Shown piece by piece: positions 27,281-35,721 of a stretch of DNA of 64,000 nt. The stretch's first letter is position 1. Every line of letters starts with the position of its first letter. Location: contig NZ_FNEA01000006.1 in NCBI RefSeq assembly GCF_900100045.1, forward strand, positions 1 to 64,000, read 5' to 3'. The notes beneath the pieces were generated by a model. It saw only the letters and a program-made list of their open reading frames with translations, did not search any database and was not told the DNA's origin. The position numbers and the translations under genes were made by a program. Source of the DNA: Paracoccus denitrificans (GTDB taxonomy: Bacteria > Pseudomonadota > Alphaproteobacteria > Rhodobacterales > Rhodobacteraceae).

Positions 27281-28570
27281 TCAGCGGCGCCCCGCCTCCA
27301 GCGCGTCCTCGAAGGTGCGCAGGCCCGTGACCGGCGCCTGGACCAGCACCGCCATGTTGCCGGGCTTGTGTTCGTTGCGCAGCATCTTCAGATGCGCCTG
27401 CGGGATTTCGGCCCAGGGAAAGACCTCGGACATGCAGGGGTCGATGCGGCGTTCCAGCATCAGCTTGTTGGCGGCGCTGGCCTGTTTCAGATGTGCGAAA
27501 TGGCTGCCCTGCAGGCGCTTCTGGTGCATCCACATGTAGCGCACGTCGAAGGTGCAGTTGAAGCCCGAGGTGCCGGCGCAGATCACCACCATGCCGCCCT
27601 TCTTGCAGACCAGCGTCGAGACGGGGAAGGTGGCCTCGCCCGGGTGCTCGAAGACGATGTCGACATTCACGCCCTTGCCGGTGATGTCCCAGATCGCCTT
27701 GCCGAACTTGCGCGCCTCGGTGAACCACTCCTTGTATTCGGGGGTGTTCACCCTGGGCAATTGCCCCCAGCACTTGAAGTCCTTGCGGTTGATCACACCC
27801 TTGGCGCCCAGGCTCATCACGAATTCGCGCTTGTCCTCGTCGCTGATGACGCCGATGGCATTGGCGCCCGCCGCGTTGATCAGCTGGATCGCAAAGCTGC
27901 CCAGCCCGCCCGAGGCGCCCCAGACCAGCACGTTCATGCCCGGCTTCAGCTCATGCGGCTCGTGTCCGAACAGCATCCGGTAGGCGGTGGCCAATGTCAG
28001 CGTGTAGCAGGCCGATTCCTCCCAGGTCAGGTGGCGCGGGCGCTTCATCAGCTGCTGGGCCTGCACGCGGGTGAACTGGGCGAAGCTGCCGTCCGGCGTC
28101 TCATAGCCCCAGATGCGCTGGCTGGGCGAATACATCGGGTCGCCGCCGTTGCATTCCTCGTCGTTGCCGTCGTCCTGGTTGCAATGGATGACGACCTCGT
28201 CGCCGACCTTCCAGTTCTTGACCTTGTCGCCCACCGCCCAGACGATGCCCGAGGCGTCCGAGCCGGCGATGTGATAGGGCGCACCGTGGCCGTCGAAGGG
28301 GCTGATCGGCACGCCCAGGCCCGCCCAGATGCCGTTGTAGTTGACGCCCGCCGCCATCACCAGGACCAGCACCTCGTTGCTGTCGATCGGCGGCGTCTCG
28401 ACCACCTCGACCTGCATGGCCTTGTCCGGCTCGCCATGGCGTTCGCGGCGGATGGCCCAAGCGTACATCTGCTTGGGCACATAGCCCAGAGGCGGCATCT
28501 CGCCGATCTCGTAGAGATCCTTTTCCGGCGCGTCATAGGGCGCGATCGGGGTCGGTTGATCCAGGGCCAT
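27281..28570 (-). CDS. ccr: Crotonyl-CoA carboxylase/reductase
   Basis: A 429-residue MDR-superfamily enzyme: NADPH-dependent reductive carboxylation of crotonyl-CoA to (2S)-ethylmalonyl-CoA, the key step of the ethylmalonyl-CoA pathway. Features are the GroES-like domain (SDASGIVWAVGDKVKNWKVG), the nucleotide motif VWGASGGLGSFAIQL and the family-specific N-terminus (GEMPPLGYVPKQMYAWAIRR). The residues reported to hold CO2 (Asn, Phe, Glu, His) have candidates in the conserved core (for example FEHPGEATFP), but I did not map them. The ribosome binding site is AGAGGAA. It shares an upstream sequence element with ecm (29879), the next committed enzyme of the pathway. Confidence 0.96.
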   Translation of the reverse strand: MALDQPTPIAPYDAPEKDLYEIGEMPPLGYVPKQMYAWAIRRERHGEPDKAMQVEVVETPPIDSNEVLVLVMAAGVNYNGIWAGLGVPISPFDGHGAPYHIAGSDASGIVWAVGDKVKNWKVGDEVVIHCNQDDGNDEECNGGDPMYSPSQRIWGYETPDGSFAQFTRVQAQQLMKRPRHLTWEESACYTLTLATAYRMLFGHEPHELKPGMNVLVWGASGGLGSFAIQLINAAGANAIGVISDEDKREFVMSLGAKGVINRKDFKCWGQLPRVNTPEYKEWFTEARKFGKAIWDITGKGVNVDIVFEHPGEATFPVSTLVCKKGGMVVICAGTSGFNCTFDVRYMWMHQKRLQGSHFAHLKQASAANKLMLERRIDPCMSEVFPWAEIPQAHLKMLRNEHKPGNMAVLVQAPVTGLRTFEDALEAGRR

Positions 28571-28664
28571 GTCACATTCCTCTCTTGCCGCGTTTCTTGC
28601 GCCCGGGGTTTCCGCCGCAGCGCAGAATCAGCGCGGGTTGCTGAGCCGGTTGTAAGGTCGCTTG

Positions 28665-28714
28665 CGCAACATTGCAATATTACAGATGCAGAAATTGTAA
28701 TAATCTGTCGTAAC
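28665..28714 (-). promoter_or_regulatory. AT-rich element upstream of ccr
   Basis: Read toward ccr, the region contains GTTACG (28709-28714), the dyad ATTACA-N11-TGTAAT, and GTAATATTG followed by TTGCG. GTTACG..GTAATATTG..TTGCG recurs before ecm at 29832-29868 with different spacing. It is far richer in AT than its surroundings and about 100 bp from the ccr ATG, a plausible promoter/operator position. Confidence 0.45.
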
Positions 28715-28761
28715 GGATTTGCGAGCGCCGCGATGCAGCGCAAGCTTGCCGGCAGCGCCGC

Positions 28762-29634
28762 CTATCCCGCCAGATGCCGCGCCAGGAAGGCGGCGAGCTG
28801 CCCCCGCGTCCTTGTGCTGGCAAAGCCGACGCTGCCATGACCTTCATCCGGCAGCAGGGCGAAATCGACCGGCGCCTCGGGGTCGATCTCCTGCCAGGCC
28901 TCGCGCAGGCGGCGCGCCTGTCCCGGGGGCACGATGCGGTCGCGCGCCCCATGCCGGATCAACAGCGGCGGCAGGGCGGTGCCGGGGCGCATGGCGCGCA
29001 GCCGGCCCACGGGCGACAGCGCCGTCGCCTCGGCGCGGCGTTGGCCCACGGCATAGCCGACCAGCAGCGATTCGGCGCTTTTCGGCGAATCGGCCGGCAG
29101 CCGCGTCGGCTTGCCGTCCATGCGCGCCATATCCGCATCCATGCTGCCGAAATCCATCGGCCCATAGAAATCGACCACCGCTCGCGGCGGCCTGCCGTCC
29201 TGCACCAGCGTCAGTGCCGCGGATACAGCCATGAACGCCCCGGCCGAACGACCGCCAAGGGCCATCCGGCCCGGCGCCAGGCCCAGATCCGGCCCGTGGC
29301 GGTTCAGAAAGGCTGCGGCGGCCAGAACGTCCTGCTCCTGCGCGGGCCAGCGTGCCTGATTCGACAGCCGGTAATTCATCCGCACCACGGCGATGCCGCT
29401 TTCGCCAAGCTGCGGCGGCACCGGCAGCAGCCGCTTGTCGCCGGCGCGGAATCCGCCGCCATGCAGGTCGAGCAGCCAGGGAAACGGCCCGTCGCCCCGC
29501 GGGAGGTGGATGTCCAGCAGGTTGCGGGGCGAGCTGTCCGAATAGGCCAGATCCAGCAGTTCCTGCCGCGCCACCACCGGTCCGGCGGCCAGCGCGGCCA
29601 GGATCGCAAGGGTCGAGCGGCGGGTCAGCGCCAT
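28762..29634 (-). CDS. Alpha/beta-hydrolase, esterase-like, probably exported
   Basis: A 290-residue protein from ATG 29634, with an Arg-Arg signal-like N-terminus (MALTRRSTLAILAALAAGPV ..VARQ). The hydrolase fold shows oxyanion motif LHGGGF, nucleophile elbow GGRSAGAF (GxSxG), acid in HGARDRIVPP and catalytic His in DEGHGS, so the catalytic triad is complete. It resembles BD-FAE/carboxylesterase-type lipases. The natural substrate is unknown. A longer start (29676 or 29709) is possible but spoils the signal peptide. It sits between ccr and ecm without obvious pathway logic; a polyester or acyl-ester role would be speculation. Confidence 0.8.
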   Translation of the reverse strand: MALTRRSTLAILAALAAGPVVARQELLDLAYSDSSPRNLLDIHLPRGDGPFPWLLDLHGGGFRAGDKRLLPVPPQLGESGIAVVRMNYRLSNQARWPAQEQDVLAAAAFLNRHGPDLGLAPGRMALGGRSAGAFMAVSAALTLVQDGRPPRAVVDFYGPMDFGSMDADMARMDGKPTRLPADSPKSAESLLVGYAVGQRRAEATALSPVGRLRAMRPGTALPPLLIRHGARDRIVPPGQARRLREAWQEIDPEAPVDFALLPDEGHGSVGFASTRTRGQLAAFLARHLAG

Positions 29635-29831
29635 GCGGACGGTCCGTATCCTTGTCGGTTGCGCCAAGGCTAACATTCGTCCCGCCCTGCGCCAATGCTG
29701 CATATGCATTGCCGGGCCTCAGCCGGTCTTTCCCCGGCGGTTCTGCTGGTTTCCAGGGCATTGCCCATGAATGGCGCGCGGCCGTCACCTCGCGGCCTCT
29801 CTGCGATGCGGCGAATTGACCGGGCATGATT

Positions 29832-29868
29832 GTTACGCTATCGGTTTGTCAGTCGTAATATTGTTGCG
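29832..29868 (+). promoter_or_regulatory. AT-rich element upstream of ecm
   Basis: GTTACG (29832-29837) and GTAATATTG (29855-29863), then TTGCG, the same words as upstream of ccr. GTAATATTG ends 15 bp before the GTG start, so transcription may begin very close to the start codon or the element may act in the leader. TTACG..CGTAA also forms a loose dyad. Confidence 0.4.
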
Positions 29869-29878
29869 AGGACAAATC

Positions 29879-31837
29879 GTGGCCGAGAAAGACAAACCCT
29901 GGCTTTTCCGCACCTATGCGGGCCATTCGACCGCCGAGAAATCCAACGCACTTTATCGGGGCAACCTCGCCAAGGGGCAGACCGGCCTGTCGGTGGCCTT
30001 CGACCTGCCGACCCAGACCGGCTATGACAGCGACCATGTGCTGGCGCGGGGCGAGGTCGGCAAGGTCGGGGTGCCGATCTGCCATCTGGGCGACATGCGG
30101 ATGCTCTTCGACCGGATCCCGCTTGAACAGATGAACACCTCGATGACCATCAATGCGACGGCGCCCTGGCTCTTGTCGCTCTATATCGCCGTGGCCGAGG
30201 AGCAGGGGGCCGACATCGCCAGGTTGCAAGGCACGGTGCAGAACGACATCATCAAGGAATACCTGTCGCGCGGGACCTATATCTGCCCGCCCAAGCCCTC
30301 GCTGCGCATGATCACCGACGTCGCGGCCTATACGGCGAAGCATCTGCCGAAGTGGAACCCGATGAACGTCTGCTCCTACCACCTGCAAGAGGCGGGGGCG
30401 ACGCCCGAGCAGGAACTGGCCTATGCGCTGGCCACCGGCATCGCGGTGCTGGACGACCTCAAGGACAAGGTCGAGCCACAGGACTTTCCGGCCATGGTCG
30501 GCCGCATCAGCTTCTTCGTGAACGCCGGTATCCGCTTCGTGACCGAGCTGTGCAAGATGCGCGCCTTCACTGAGCTGTGGGACGAGATCTGCCGCGAGCG
30601 CTACGGAATCGAGGAAGAGAAATTCCGCCGCTTCCGCTATGGCGTGCAGGTGAACAGCCTGGGCCTGACCGAGCAGCAGCCGGAAAACAACGTCTATCGC
30701 ATCCTGCTGGAGATGCTGGCGGTCACGCTGTCCAGGAACGCCCGCGCCCGCGCCGTGCAACTGCCGGCCTGGAACGAGGCCCTGGGCCTGCCGCGGCCCT
30801 GGGACCAGCAATGGTCGCTGCGCATGCAGCAGATCGTCGCCTACGAGACGGACCTGCTGGAATATGGCGACCTCTTCGACGGCAACCCCGTCATCGCCGC
30901 CAAGGTCGAGGAACTGAAATCCGGGGCCCGAGCGGAACTGGCGACGCTGGACGAGATGGGCGGCGCCATCGCCGCCATCGAATACATGAAGTCGCGACTG
31001 GTCGAATCGAATGCCGAGCGCCTGAATCGCATCGAGGCGAACGAAACGGTGGTCGTGGGCGTCAACCGCTGGCAGCAGGGCGAGCCCTCGCCGCTGACCG
31101 CGGGCGACGGCGGCATCATGGTCGTCGACCCGGCGGTCGAGCAGGACCAGATCGCCCGGCTGCGCTCTTGGCGCGAGGCGCGCGACGAGGCGGCCGTCGA
31201 GGCCGCCCTCGCCGCGTTGCGCGATGCCGCGCAGGCGGGACGGAACGTGATGCCGCCTTCGATTGCTGCCGCCAAAGCCGGCGCCACCACCGGCGAATGG
31301 GCGGCGGTGATGCGGCAGGTCCATGGCGAATATCGCGGCCCGACCGGCGTCTCCAGCAGTCCCTCGAACCGCACAGAGGGCCTGGAGCCGATCCGCGAGG
31401 CGGTGGACGCTGTCAGCCGCCGTTTGGGCCGGCGGCTGAAATTCCTGGTCGGCAAGCCCGGCCTCGACGGCCATTCCAACGGCGCCGAGCAGATCGCCTT
31501 CCGCGCCCGTGACTGCGGCATGGACATCACCTATGAGGGCATCCGCCTGACCCCCGAGCAGATCGTCGCCCGCGCCGCCGAGGACAATGCCCATGTCGTC
31601 GGCCTGTCGATCCTCTCGGGCAGCCACCTGCCGCTGATCGAGGAACTGATGGAGCGCATCCGTGCCGCGGGCCTTGCACATGTCCCGGTCGTGGTCGGCG
31701 GCATCATCCCCGACGAGGACGCGGCCAGGCTGCTGAAGATGGGCGTGGCACGCGTCTACACGCCCAAGGATTTCGAGCTCAACCGCATCATGATGGACAT
31801 CGTGGCCCTGGTCGAGCCCGAGGAGGCTGCCGCCTGA
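29879..31837 (+). CDS. ecm: Ethylmalonyl-CoA mutase
   Basis: A 652-residue B12-dependent mutase converting (2R)-ethylmalonyl-CoA to (2S)-methylsuccinyl-CoA. The start is GTG 29879 (GAGGAC upstream), giving VAEKDKPWLFRTYAGHSTAE as in the family; the frame extends further upstream without homology-like sequence. The TIM-barrel substrate domain shows RGNLAKGQTGLSVAFDLPTQ. The C-terminal cobalamin domain (about 520-650) has DGHSNG (DxHxxG, cobalt ligand His), LSILSGSH and VVVGGIIP. Compared with methylmalonyl-CoA mutase the single-chain layout and N-terminus fit ecm. It works with ccr on the other side of the hydrolase gene. Confidence 0.95.
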   Translation: MAEKDKPWLFRTYAGHSTAEKSNALYRGNLAKGQTGLSVAFDLPTQTGYDSDHVLARGEVGKVGVPICHLGDMRMLFDRIPLEQMNTSMTINATAPWLLSLYIAVAEEQGADIARLQGTVQNDIIKEYLSRGTYICPPKPSLRMITDVAAYTAKHLPKWNPMNVCSYHLQEAGATPEQELAYALATGIAVLDDLKDKVEPQDFPAMVGRISFFVNAGIRFVTELCKMRAFTELWDEICRERYGIEEEKFRRFRYGVQVNSLGLTEQQPENNVYRILLEMLAVTLSRNARARAVQLPAWNEALGLPRPWDQQWSLRMQQIVAYETDLLEYGDLFDGNPVIAAKVEELKSGARAELATLDEMGGAIAAIEYMKSRLVESNAERLNRIEANETVVVGVNRWQQGEPSPLTAGDGGIMVVDPAVEQDQIARLRSWREARDEAAVEAALAALRDAAQAGRNVMPPSIAAAKAGATTGEWAAVMRQVHGEYRGPTGVSSSPSNRTEGLEPIREAVDAVSRRLGRRLKFLVGKPGLDGHSNGAEQIAFRARDCGMDITYEGIRLTPEQIVARAAEDNAHVVGLSILSGSHLPLIEELMERIRAAGLAHVPVVVGGIIPDEDAARLLKMGVARVYTPKDFELNRIMMDIVALVEPEEAAA

Positions 31838-31856
31838 TCCGGCGGCAAGGCCGGAT

Positions 31857-31918
31857 GGGTATTTAAGAAACGGAAAGCACCTGGGAGGCGCCCGGTTCTT
31901 TCCGTTTTACAAATACCC
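31857..31918. terminator. Convergent bidirectional terminator built from inverted repeat copies
   Basis: Left arm 31857-31877 (GGGTATTTAAGAAACGGAAA plus G) and right arm 31898-31918 are inverted copies, matching at 18 of 21 positions, with a 20-nt loop. It lies between the convergent ecm (stop 31837) and EamA gene (stop 31936). Each arm is also a copy of the dispersed GRGTATTT..AACGG repeat. The position strongly suggests transcription termination from both sides. Confidence 0.7.
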
Positions 31919-31935
31919 CAAGCGCAACCGCGCCG

Positions 31936-32841
31936 TCAGTCCTTCAACAGCAGCAGAAGCGCGGCGATGGTCGCCAGCACGCCAGGCAGCACCGCCAGCG
32001 GCGGCACGCCATGGGTCAGCGCGGCCTCCAGCCCGATGACCCAGGCCGGCGTCAGATAGGTATAGGCCATCACCTTGGACGAGGGCAGGCGCATGGTTGC
32101 GAATTGCACCAGCGCCGTGGTCAATGCGCTGGCGAAGATCGCCACATAGAGCAGTGTCACCCAGACGATGGCCGGCAGATGCGCCCAATCCGTGTGCAGG
32201 ATCGCCTGTCCGCCCCAGACCAGCAGGATCAGCCCGCCGGCGCAGAGCGTGGCGAAGGTCGATACGATCGGTGTCTCGCCCCGGTTCAGCCGGCGCACCA
32301 TCGGCGTGTAGAGCGCATGGGCCGCGCAGCCGATCAGGTAGATCGCCTCGCCGCGGCCGAATTCCAGCCGCATCAGCGCCGCCACATCGCCGCGGAAGAT
32401 CACCCAGAGCGATCCCGCCGCCCCCAGCGCCAGCGCCCCGGCGATGCGCCCGGTCATGCGTTGCCGCATCAGGAGCCAGCCGAATCCCGCCGACATCAGC
32501 GGCGTGAGCGTGAATACTGCCGCCGCCGAGACCGGCAGCGCGGTCTTGAGCCCCTCGAACATCAGCACGAAATAGGCGGCGAAGAGTCCGCCGAGCAGCA
32601 GGTAGCGCCAGGGTGCACGAAAGCTTGCGCGCGGGATGCCGGGGCCGGCCATGGCGATGCCGCCGACGACGCCCGCGGCGATGGCGAAGCGGGCCGCCGA
32701 GATCGCCGCGGGGTCGATCAGGTTCGCCGCCCGCGCGCCCAGCGAAAACGAGCCGGCGATCGCCGCCGAGAACAGCAGCATCGCCGCATGGCCTTGCAGC
32801 GCCTCGCGGCGCGCCTCGGGCACGGCGGAAAGCTCGGCCAT
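31936..32841 (-). CDS. EamA/DMT-superfamily metabolite exporter
   Basis: A 301-residue membrane protein with ten hydrophobic segments in two EamA repeats (about residues 15-140 and 150-295), the drug/metabolite transporter layout. Family-like parts are SAARFAIAAGVVGGIAMAGP, TPLMSAGFGWLLMRQRMTGR and, in repeat two, SSKVMAYTYLTPAWVIGLEA. The ATG at 32841 overlaps the TGA of the upstream AhpD-like gene (TGATG), so the two are translationally coupled. Longer open frame upstream is shadow. Substrate (amino acid, nucleoside or amine) cannot be inferred. Confidence 0.88.
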   Translation of the reverse strand: MAELSAVPEARREALQGHAAMLLFSAAIAGSFSLGARAANLIDPAAISAARFAIAAGVVGGIAMAGPGIPRASFRAPWRYLLLGGLFAAYFVLMFEGLKTALPVSAAAVFTLTPLMSAGFGWLLMRQRMTGRIAGALALGAAGSLWVIFRGDVAALMRLEFGRGEAIYLIGCAAHALYTPMVRRLNRGETPIVSTFATLCAGGLILLVWGGQAILHTDWAHLPAIVWVTLLYVAIFASALTTALVQFATMRLPSSKVMAYTYLTPAWVIGLEAALTHGVPPLAVLPGVLATIAALLLLLKD

Positions 32842-33410
32842 CAGTTGCGGCCCAGCATGTAGAATTCGTCGTTCGGCCGGATGTCGCCGGCATTCACCAG
32901 CCGGTTCGACATGCCGAAGAAGGCGGCGATGGCGCCGATGTCCCAGATCTCGTCCTGGCTGAATCCGGCCTCGTGCAGCGTCTGGTGATCCGCATCGCCG
33001 ATCTCTTGCGCGTTCAGTGCCACCTTTTCGGCATAGGCCAGCATGGCGCGTTCGCGCGCACTCAGGTCGGCCTTGCGCCAGTTCACCGCCACCTGATCGG
33101 CGATGAAGGCGTTCCTGGCCCGGATGCGCAGGATCGCGCCATGCGCCACCACGCAATACTGGCACTGGTTCAGACCCGAGGTGGCGACCACGATCAGCTC
33201 GCGCTCGGCCTTGCTCAGCCCGCCCTCGCGCTCCATCAGCGCGTCGTGATAGGCGAAGAAGGCGCGGAATTCGTCCGGGCGATGCGCTAAGGCCAGGAAG
33301 ACGTTCGGGACGAATCCCGATTTCTCGGCCACCTTGCGGATGCGCAGGGCGATGTCCTCGGGCATTTCGTCCAGCGAGGGCACGGGAAAGCGGCTGATGG
33401 GATGGGTCAT
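32841..33410 (-). CDS. AhpD-like peroxidase-related protein (CMD family)
   Basis: A 189-residue protein from ATG 33410 (GGAGG 8 bp upstream). It carries the carboxymuconolactone-decarboxylase/AhpD core, with CxxC in NQCQYCVVAHGAIL and the general acid/base His four residues later, the layout of alkylhydroperoxidase AhpD and of the uncharacterised peroxidase-related family. FAYHDALMEREGGLSKAERE and AYAEKVALNAQEIGDAD are family-typical. Probably a cytosolic peroxide reductase or thiol oxidoreductase. It is coupled to the downstream exporter by a 1-bp overlap. It is divergent from ffh. Confidence 0.88.
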   Translation of the reverse strand: MTHPISRFPVPSLDEMPEDIALRIRKVAEKSGFVPNVFLALAHRPDEFRAFFAYHDALMEREGGLSKAERELIVVATSGLNQCQYCVVAHGAILRIRARNAFIADQVAVNWRKADLSARERAMLAYAEKVALNAQEIGDADHQTLHEAGFSQDEIWDIGAIAAFFGMSNRLVNAGDIRPNDEFYMLGRN

Positions 33411-33511
33411 GGTTCGGTCCTCCGGGCGCGAGGTTTTCACCAAAGCCGGGGCAGGGTCAACCGGCCCGCGCTTGACTTTGACGGCCGTCCGGCCTATCCA
33501 CGCCCGGATTC

Positions 33512-33587
33512 CCGGAAGGTCTGCCCTTCCGGTCCCCGCGCCTTGCCGGGGATCGCCCCCCGTCAGCGCGTTGCGCCCACGGGGGCG
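33512..33587 (+). ncRNA. Structured 5' leader of ffh (three consecutive hairpins)
   Basis: Three stems in a row: CCGGAAGG-TCTGC-CCTTCCGG (33512-33532), TCCCCG-(8 nt)-CGGGGA (33533-33552), and CGCCCCCCGT paired with ACGGGGGCG (33554-33587) followed by T-rich TTACTGTTTATT. The last resembles an intrinsic terminator, 50 bp before the ffh ATG, so attenuation of ffh is possible. The conserved SRP-RNA sequence is not present, so this is not 4.5S RNA. I have an unverified recollection that RNA motifs upstream of ffh have been proposed from comparative genomics. Confidence 0.5.
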
Positions 33588-33639
33588 TTACTGTTTATTC
33601 GCGCCCATCCGGGCAACGGCAACCATTGGAGGGCCGCCG

Positions 33640-35136
33640 ATGTTTGAAAACCTGTCCGACCGCCTTGGCGGCGTCTTCGACCGGCTGACCAAGCAGGGCG
33701 CGCTGTCCGAGGACGACGTCGCCGCCGCCATGCGCGAGGTGCGCGTCGCGCTGCTCGAGGCCGATGTCTCGCTGCCCGTCGCGCGCAATTTCGTCAAGGC
33801 GGTGACGCAGAAGGCCACGGGAGCCGCCGTCACCAAGTCGATCACGCCCGGCCAGCAGGTCGTGAAGATCGTCCATGACGAGCTGATCAAGGTTCTGCAG
33901 GGCGAGGGTGCGCCCGATGCGCTGCGCATCGACAACCCGCCCGCGCCGATCCTGATGGTCGGTTTGCAGGGCTCGGGCAAGACCACCACCACGGCGAAGC
34001 TGGCCAAGCGCCTCAAGGATCGCGAGAAGAAGCGGGTGCTGATGGCGTCGCTGGACACCAACCGCCCGGCCGCCATGGAGCAGCTGGCGATCCTGGGCCA
34101 GCAGATCGGCGTCGATACCCTGCCCATCGTGCCGGGCGAGAATGCGGTGCAGATTGCGAAACGCGCCAAGCAGCAGGCGACGCTGGGCGGCTATGACGTC
34201 TATATGCTCGACACCGCCGGCCGGCTGCATATCGACGAAGTGCTGATGGACGAGGTGCAGGCGGTCCGCGACGTGGCCAGCCCGCGCGAGACGCTGCTGG
34301 TCGTCGACGGGTTGACCGGCCAGGACGCGGTGAACGTCGCGGCCGAGTTCGACGGCAAGGTGGGCATCTCGGGCGTGGTGCTGACCCGGATGGACGGCGA
34401 CGGCCGCGGCGGTGCGGCGCTGTCGATGCGCGCCGTCACCGGCAAGCCGATCCGCTTCGTGGGCCTGGGCGAAAAGATGGATGCGCTGGAGGCCTTCGAC
34501 GCGCAGCGCATCGCCGGCCGCATCCTCGGCATGGGCGACATCGTGGCCCTGGTCGAGAAGGCGCAGGAGGTGCTGGAGGTCGAGCAGGCCGAGCGCATGA
34601 TGAAGCGCTTCCAGAAGGGCATGTTCAACATGAACGACCTGCGGGGCCAGCTTGAGCAGATGCTCAAGATGGGCGGCATGCAGTCGATCATGGGCATGAT
34701 GCCCGGCATGGGCAAGATGGCCAAGCAGGCCGAGGCCGCCGGCTTCGACGACAAGGCGATCAAGCGCCAGATCGCGCTGATCAACTCGATGACGAAAAAG
34801 GAACGCGCCAATCCCGACCTGCTGCAGGCTAGCCGCAAGAAGCGCATCGCGGCCGGCGCCGGCATGGAAGTGTCCGAGCTGAACAAGCTTCTGAAGATGC
34901 AGAAGCAGATGGCCGACACGATGAAGAAGCTGGGCAAGATGGGCAAGGGCGGGCTGCTGAAGCAAGCCATGCGCGCCATGACCGGCAAGGGCGGCGGGCT
35001 GCCCGACATGGGCAATGTCGATCCCGAAAAGATGGCCGAGGCGACCAAGATGCTGCAGGACCCCAAGGGGCTGGGTGGGCAGTTGGGCGGCATGAACCTG
35101 CCCGGCGGGCTCTCGGGCCTGTTCGGAAAGAAGTGA
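33640..35136 (+). CDS. ffh: Signal recognition particle protein (SRP54)
   Basis: A 498-residue GTPase that, with 4.5S RNA, targets nascent inner-membrane proteins to FtsY. The start is ATG 33640 with TTGGAGGG upstream. The N domain is residues about 1-95. G-domain motifs are G1 GLQGSGKTTTTAKLA, DTAGR (in YMLDTAGRLHIDE), TRMDGDGRGGAALS and GLGEKMD. The M domain (about 300-498) is Met/Lys-rich (MGGMQSIMGMMPGMGKMAKQ), binding signal peptides and RNA. A glycine/methionine-rich tail ends the protein. It heads the translation block; the gene order downstream is conserved in Rhodobacterales. Confidence 0.97.
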   Translation: MFENLSDRLGGVFDRLTKQGALSEDDVAAAMREVRVALLEADVSLPVARNFVKAVTQKATGAAVTKSITPGQQVVKIVHDELIKVLQGEGAPDALRIDNPPAPILMVGLQGSGKTTTTAKLAKRLKDREKKRVLMASLDTNRPAAMEQLAILGQQIGVDTLPIVPGENAVQIAKRAKQQATLGGYDVYMLDTAGRLHIDEVLMDEVQAVRDVASPRETLLVVDGLTGQDAVNVAAEFDGKVGISGVVLTRMDGDGRGGAALSMRAVTGKPIRFVGLGEKMDALEAFDAQRIAGRILGMGDIVALVEKAQEVLEVEQAERMMKRFQKGMFNMNDLRGQLEQMLKMGGMQSIMGMMPGMGKMAKQAEAAGFDDKAIKRQIALINSMTKKERANPDLLQASRKKRIAAGAGMEVSELNKLLKMQKQMADTMKKLGKMGKGGLLKQAMRAMTGKGGGLPDMGNVDPEKMAEATKMLQDPKGLGGQLGGMNLPGGLSGLFGKK

Positions 35137-35140
35137 GCGC

Positions 35141-35671
35141 ATGATCCGGCTTGCCGACACTCCGCTGATTGCGACCGAGCGTCTGGTCCTGCGCGCGCCG
35201 CAGGCCGGCGACTGGCCGGCATGGCGCGATTTCGCGACCAGCGAGCGGGCGCGCTGGATCGGCGGCCCGATGGTCGAGCCGGGACAGGCTTGGCGCGCCT
35301 TCGGCCATATCGTCGGGCATTGGGTGCTGCGCGGCTTTGGCTCCTTTGTCGTGACGGATCGCGACAGCGGCGCGCCGCTCGGCTCGGTCGGCCCCTGGTT
35401 TCCGGATGGCTGGCCCGAGCATGAGCTGGGCTGGACGCTGTGGACCGCCGAGGCCGAGGGCAGGGGCATCGCCCATGAGGCGGCGCTGGCCACCCGCGAC
35501 TTCGCCGCCCGCGAACTGGGCTGGACCAGTGCCGTCAGCTACATCCTGCCCGGCAATACCCGCTCGGCCGCGCTGGCCGAAAGGCTGGGCGCGCAGCGCG
35601 ACCCGGATGCCGCGCATCCCGGCAAGGAGCCCTGCCTCGTCTATCGCCATCCCATGGGGGCCGCCGCATGA
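35141..35671 (+). CDS. GNAT-family N-acetyltransferase
   Basis: A 176-residue acetyltransferase of the Acetyltransf_3/RimJ-like type: opening LIATERLVLRAPQAGDWPAW, strand GSFVVTDRDSGAPLGSVGPW, then the acetyl-CoA region EAEGRGIAHEAALATRDFAA and YILPGNTRSAALAERLGAQR, the typical 'N-x-R-S-x-x-L-x-E-R-L-G' end. It starts 4 bp after ffh. Substrate unknown: ribosomal-protein N-termini, small molecules and antibiotics are all possible for this branch. Its end overlaps a possible upstream start of the chorismate mutase gene (ATGA at 35668). Confidence 0.85.
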   Translation: MIRLADTPLIATERLVLRAPQAGDWPAWRDFATSERARWIGGPMVEPGQAWRAFGHIVGHWVLRGFGSFVVTDRDSGAPLGSVGPWFPDGWPEHELGWTLWTAEAEGRGIAHEAALATRDFAARELGWTSAVSYILPGNTRSAALAERLGAQRDPDAAHPGKEPCLVYRHPMGAAA

Positions 35672-35721
35672 GCGACCACCCATGCCCCGTGCAGCCAGAA
35701 TTCCAGCCAGCGGAGACCCCG

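Noticed and set aside
33512..33587. 4.5S SRP RNA gene upstream of ffh
   Set aside because: The conserved SRP-RNA tetraloop and asymmetric-loop sequences (GGAAGCAGCC type) are not there; the hairpins are simple stems.
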